A stretch of 64,000 bases of DNA from Streptomyces sannanensis (lineage in GTDB: Bacteria; Actinomycetota; Actinomycetes; Streptomycetales; Streptomycetaceae), in contig NZ_BAAAYL010000001.1 in assembly GCF_039536205.1 (NCBI RefSeq), positions 6,944,001 through 7,008,000 of the forward strand. Reading direction: 5' to 3'. Under the pieces are notes generated by a model. The model searched no databases, had not been told where the DNA came from, and saw only the letters and a program-made list of their open reading frames with translations. Below are positions 60,594 to 64,000 of this stretch, piece after piece (within the stretch, counting starts at the first letter, position 1; each line of letters begins with the position of its first letter). The position numbers were made by a program, and so were the translations under genes.

Positions 60594-60947
60594 CCTGGGT
60601 GCGGTGTCTCCTCGAAGAGCATGGGTCAGCTGGCCGGGCCGTCTTGGAGCACTGCCAGGATGTGCTGGCCCCAGTTCGCAACTTGCGCTGGACCTCTCGA
60701 TCTACCTGATGACTCATCAGGTAAGTCGGCATCCAATCAGCATTGGACCGGGGCAGTCTTCCGTCCATGCTCCCGGTTGACGGCTTCGTGGCAGCCTGCT
60801 TCGTGCAGATAGCGCAGGTGAGAAGCCCCGCTCGCCACGGCGCACGATGTTCTAGACGGTCTTCGAGTGGAAGGCATGCCGATGTACAGTGAAGGACGCC
60901 CTTGACCTGCAGAAAGCGGGCAGGGAGCCGAATTCTAGGAGCGCTCA
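60594..60947. other. Intergenic region upstream of panD
   Basis: About 350 bases without a gene. It contains the 21-bp palindrome listed separately and an otherwise featureless leader before the aspartate decarboxylase gene. Confidence 0.45.
60703..60723. promoter_or_regulatory. Perfect 21-bp palindrome, candidate operator
   Basis: TACCTGATGA-C-TCATCAGGTA is an exact inverted repeat with a single central base, much more AT-rich than its surroundings. Its form is that of a dimeric repressor operator (GntR, TetR or MarR type). It lies 225 bases upstream of panD. No regulator gene is adjacent. Confidence 0.55.
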
Positions 60948-61373
60948 GTGCTGCGTACTCTGTTCAAGTCGAAGATCCATCGTGCCACCGTGACGGAGGC
61001 CGACCTCCACTACGTGGGCTCCGTCACCATCGACGCGGAGCTGATGGAGGCCGCCGACCTGCTGCCCGGCGAACTCGTCCACATCGTCGACATCGACAAC
61101 GGTGCCCGGCTGGAGACGTACGTCATCGAGGGCGAGCGCGGCTCCGGAGTGATCGGTATCAACGGTGCCGCGGCCCACCTGATCCACCCCGGCGATCTGG
61201 TGATCCTGATCAGCTATGCCCAGGTCGACGACGCCGAGGCCCGCACACTCGAGCCGAAGGTCGTCCACGTCGACGCGGACAACCGGATCGTCGAGCTCGG
61301 CGCCGACCCCTCGCAGCCGGTCCCGGGCACCGACACCGAGCGCAGCCCGCACGCCCGCGCCCTGGTGCCGTAG
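60948..61373 (+). CDS. panD: Aspartate 1-decarboxylase
   Basis: A 141-residue pyruvoyl enzyme that makes beta-alanine from L-aspartate for pantothenate and CoA synthesis. [20 protein letters not shown] and the self-cleavage site YVGSVTID (Gly-Ser at residues about 24-25, Ser becoming the pyruvoyl group) are canonical. [20 protein letters not shown] forms the core. The GTG at 60948 is preceded by TAGGAGCG. The racemase-like gene follows after 10 bases, so they are likely co-transcribed. Confidence 0.95.
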   Translation: MLRTLFKSKIHRATVTEADLHYVGSVTIDAELMEAADLLPGELVHIVDIDNGARLETYVIEGERGSGVIGINGAAAHLIHPGDLVILISYAQVDDAEARTLEPKVVHVDADNRIVELGADPSQPVPGTDTERSPHARALVP

Positions 61374-61383
61374 GGGGCACCGC

Positions 61384-62040
61384 ATGCTCGCGCTGCTGCA
61401 CACCTCGCCGGTCCATGTGCCCGTCTTCGACGCGCTGCGAGACCGTGATCATCCGGGACTCGCGCTGCGTCATCTGGTGCACGAGGGACTGCTCGACCGG
61501 GCCCGTGAGGCCGGCCCGGAGGCGGTGGCCGCAGAGCTGCGTGTGCTGCTCGGTGAGGCCGTGGCCGAGGGCGCGACCGCGGTGCTGTGCACCTGCTCGA
61601 CGATCGGCGCGGTGGCGGAGGCGAGCGGCGCGGCGCTGGGGGTTCCCGTGCTGCGGGTCGACCGTCCGATGGCGGCGGCCGCCGTGGCCGTCGCACCGGA
61701 CCGCCTCGCGGTACGGATCGCGGTCGTCGCCGCGGTGGAGAGCACTCTGGGGCCGACGGCCGCGCTGATCACCGAGGAGGCCGAACGCCTCGGCCGTACG
61801 GTCGAGTTGCGGAGCCTGTGCGTCGAAGGGGCTTGGGCACGCTTCGAGAGCGGTGACCGCGACGGCTATGTCGACGCCGTGGCCGCCGCCGTCGACGTGA
61901 TCGCCGGGGCGGATGCCGTCGTCCTGGCGCAGGCGTCGATGGCGGACGCCGCCCACCGCACCCGTACCGCTGTTCCGGTGCTCTCCAGCCCGCGCCCGGG
62001 CCTGAGCGCCGCCGTGGCGGCGCTCAGGCCGGAGCACTGA
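61384..62040 (+). CDS. Asp/Glu racemase-superfamily protein
   Basis: A 218-residue protein with the Asp/Glu/hydantoin racemase fold. The first catalytic cysteine is present in AVLCTCSTIGAVAEASGA, but the second cysteine position reads VVLAQASMA, so the two-cysteine racemase mechanism is probably not intact. Proteins of this type may be decarboxylases, isomerases or binding proteins. Its tight link to panD suggests a role around aspartate or beta-alanine. Activity unproven. Confidence 0.75.
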   Translation: MLALLHTSPVHVPVFDALRDRDHPGLALRHLVHEGLLDRAREAGPEAVAAELRVLLGEAVAEGATAVLCTCSTIGAVAEASGAALGVPVLRVDRPMAAAAVAVAPDRLAVRIAVVAAVESTLGPTAALITEEAERLGRTVELRSLCVEGAWARFESGDRDGYVDAVAAAVDVIAGADAVVLAQASMADAAHRTRTAVPVLSSPRPGLSAAVAALRPEH

Positions 62041-62104
62041 TCCGTCGCGCCCGAATGGGCGCGACGAATGTGCGCGTACCTGCGCGGGGCCACAAGCTCG
62101 GACC

Positions 62105-62278
62105 ATGACCCGCCCGCCCATTCCGCCCACTCCGCCGCTGCCGGGGCCCGGTCCCGGGCCCGGACCCGTTCCGCCCCCGCCTCCGCCGCCCGGGCCGGAA
62201 CCCGAACCGATCCCCACGCCGCCGCCCCCGGAGCCGCCGCCCGAGCCGGAGCCCCAGCCGGGGCCGTTCGAGGAGTGA
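62105..62278 (+). CDS. Proline-rich 57-residue mini-protein
   Basis: Starts MTRPPIPPTPPLPGPGPGPG and ends PEPEPQPGPFEE. More than half of the residues are proline, with Gly and Glu filling the rest. It is unstructured and acidic at the end. An upstream ribosome site is not obvious. It may be a real disordered peptide or a chance frame in GC-rich DNA. Confidence 0.4.
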   Translation: MTRPPIPPTPPLPGPGPGPGPVPPPPPPPGPEPEPIPTPPPPEPPPEPEPQPGPFEE

Positions 62279-62314
62279 CGCCGCGGCCCGGAGCCCTCTT
62301 GTCATGGCCCGTAG

Positions 62315-64000
<1,686 letters not shown>

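Overview
The window is very GC-rich DNA with strong third-position GC bias, GTG starts and streptomycete-type gene content (DUF5132 proteins, a WD40 protein with an HTH-like N-terminus, an Rpf/LysM/M23 cell-wall enzyme, large NRPS). It most likely comes from a Streptomyces or close relative (Kitasatospora-like) chromosome. No rRNA, tRNA or CRISPR array was seen.

Left flank (1-13.2 kb). Ordinary accessory genes are mixed with much decayed DNA. Intact genes are a family-5 uracil-DNA glycosylase, a hotdog thioesterase, a YciO/Sua5 protein, two GNAT acetyltransferases, a membrane metallophosphoesterase, an acyl-CoA dehydrogenase, a fold-III PLP decarboxylase coupled to the second GNAT, and a glutamine-synthetase-like enzyme. 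Between them lie remnants of an FAD oxidoreductase, an S53 peptidase, IS110 and ISKra4 transposases and a group II intron reverse transcriptase.

Core (13.4-54.3 kb). The centrepiece is one 8043-residue, seven-module NRPS gene (16784-40915) ending in a thioesterase. Read from the adenylation pockets, the order is X1 - Thr - X3 - Pro - Phe - N-methyl-Tyr - (Val-like). It is followed by MbtH, a P450, an SRPBCC protein and a 62-residue orphan protein. Thr-X-(Pro-derived Ahp)-Phe-N-MeTyr-Val closed as an ester on Thr is the skeleton of the Ahp-cyclodepsipeptides (cyanopeptolin/crocapeptin/streptopeptolin-type serine protease inhibitors). The P450 plus SRPBCC pair are the natural candidates for converting Pro into 3-amino-6-hydroxy-2-piperidone. 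Upstream are a DUF5132 protein and an ABC exporter with an unusual HMA-like N-terminus. To the right is a convergent five-gene operon (oligopeptide ABC importer with a DppC-DppD fusion, plus an amino-acid-oxidase-like flavoprotein). Beyond it lie a DUF885 peptidase-like gene, a second DUF5132 gene, a second copy of the 62-residue orphan family and a type II thioesterase. Thus DUF885/DUF5132 and the orphan small protein each occur twice, on both sides of the core. The NRPS gene itself has taken up at least six copies of a 33-bp palindromic repeat in frame.

Right flank (54.3-64 kb). A thioredoxin reductase remnant, a MITE-like inverted-repeat element, and an intact IS1380-type insertion with a perfect 5-bp target duplication come first. 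They are followed by a 14-repeat WD40 protein, a small membrane protein, a frameshifted gene, a perfect 21-bp palindrome, panD with an Asp/Glu-racemase-like gene, a proline-rich mini-protein, an Rpf-LysM-M23 secreted protein and a truncated EamA transporter. No pathway-specific regulator for the NRPS was recognised.
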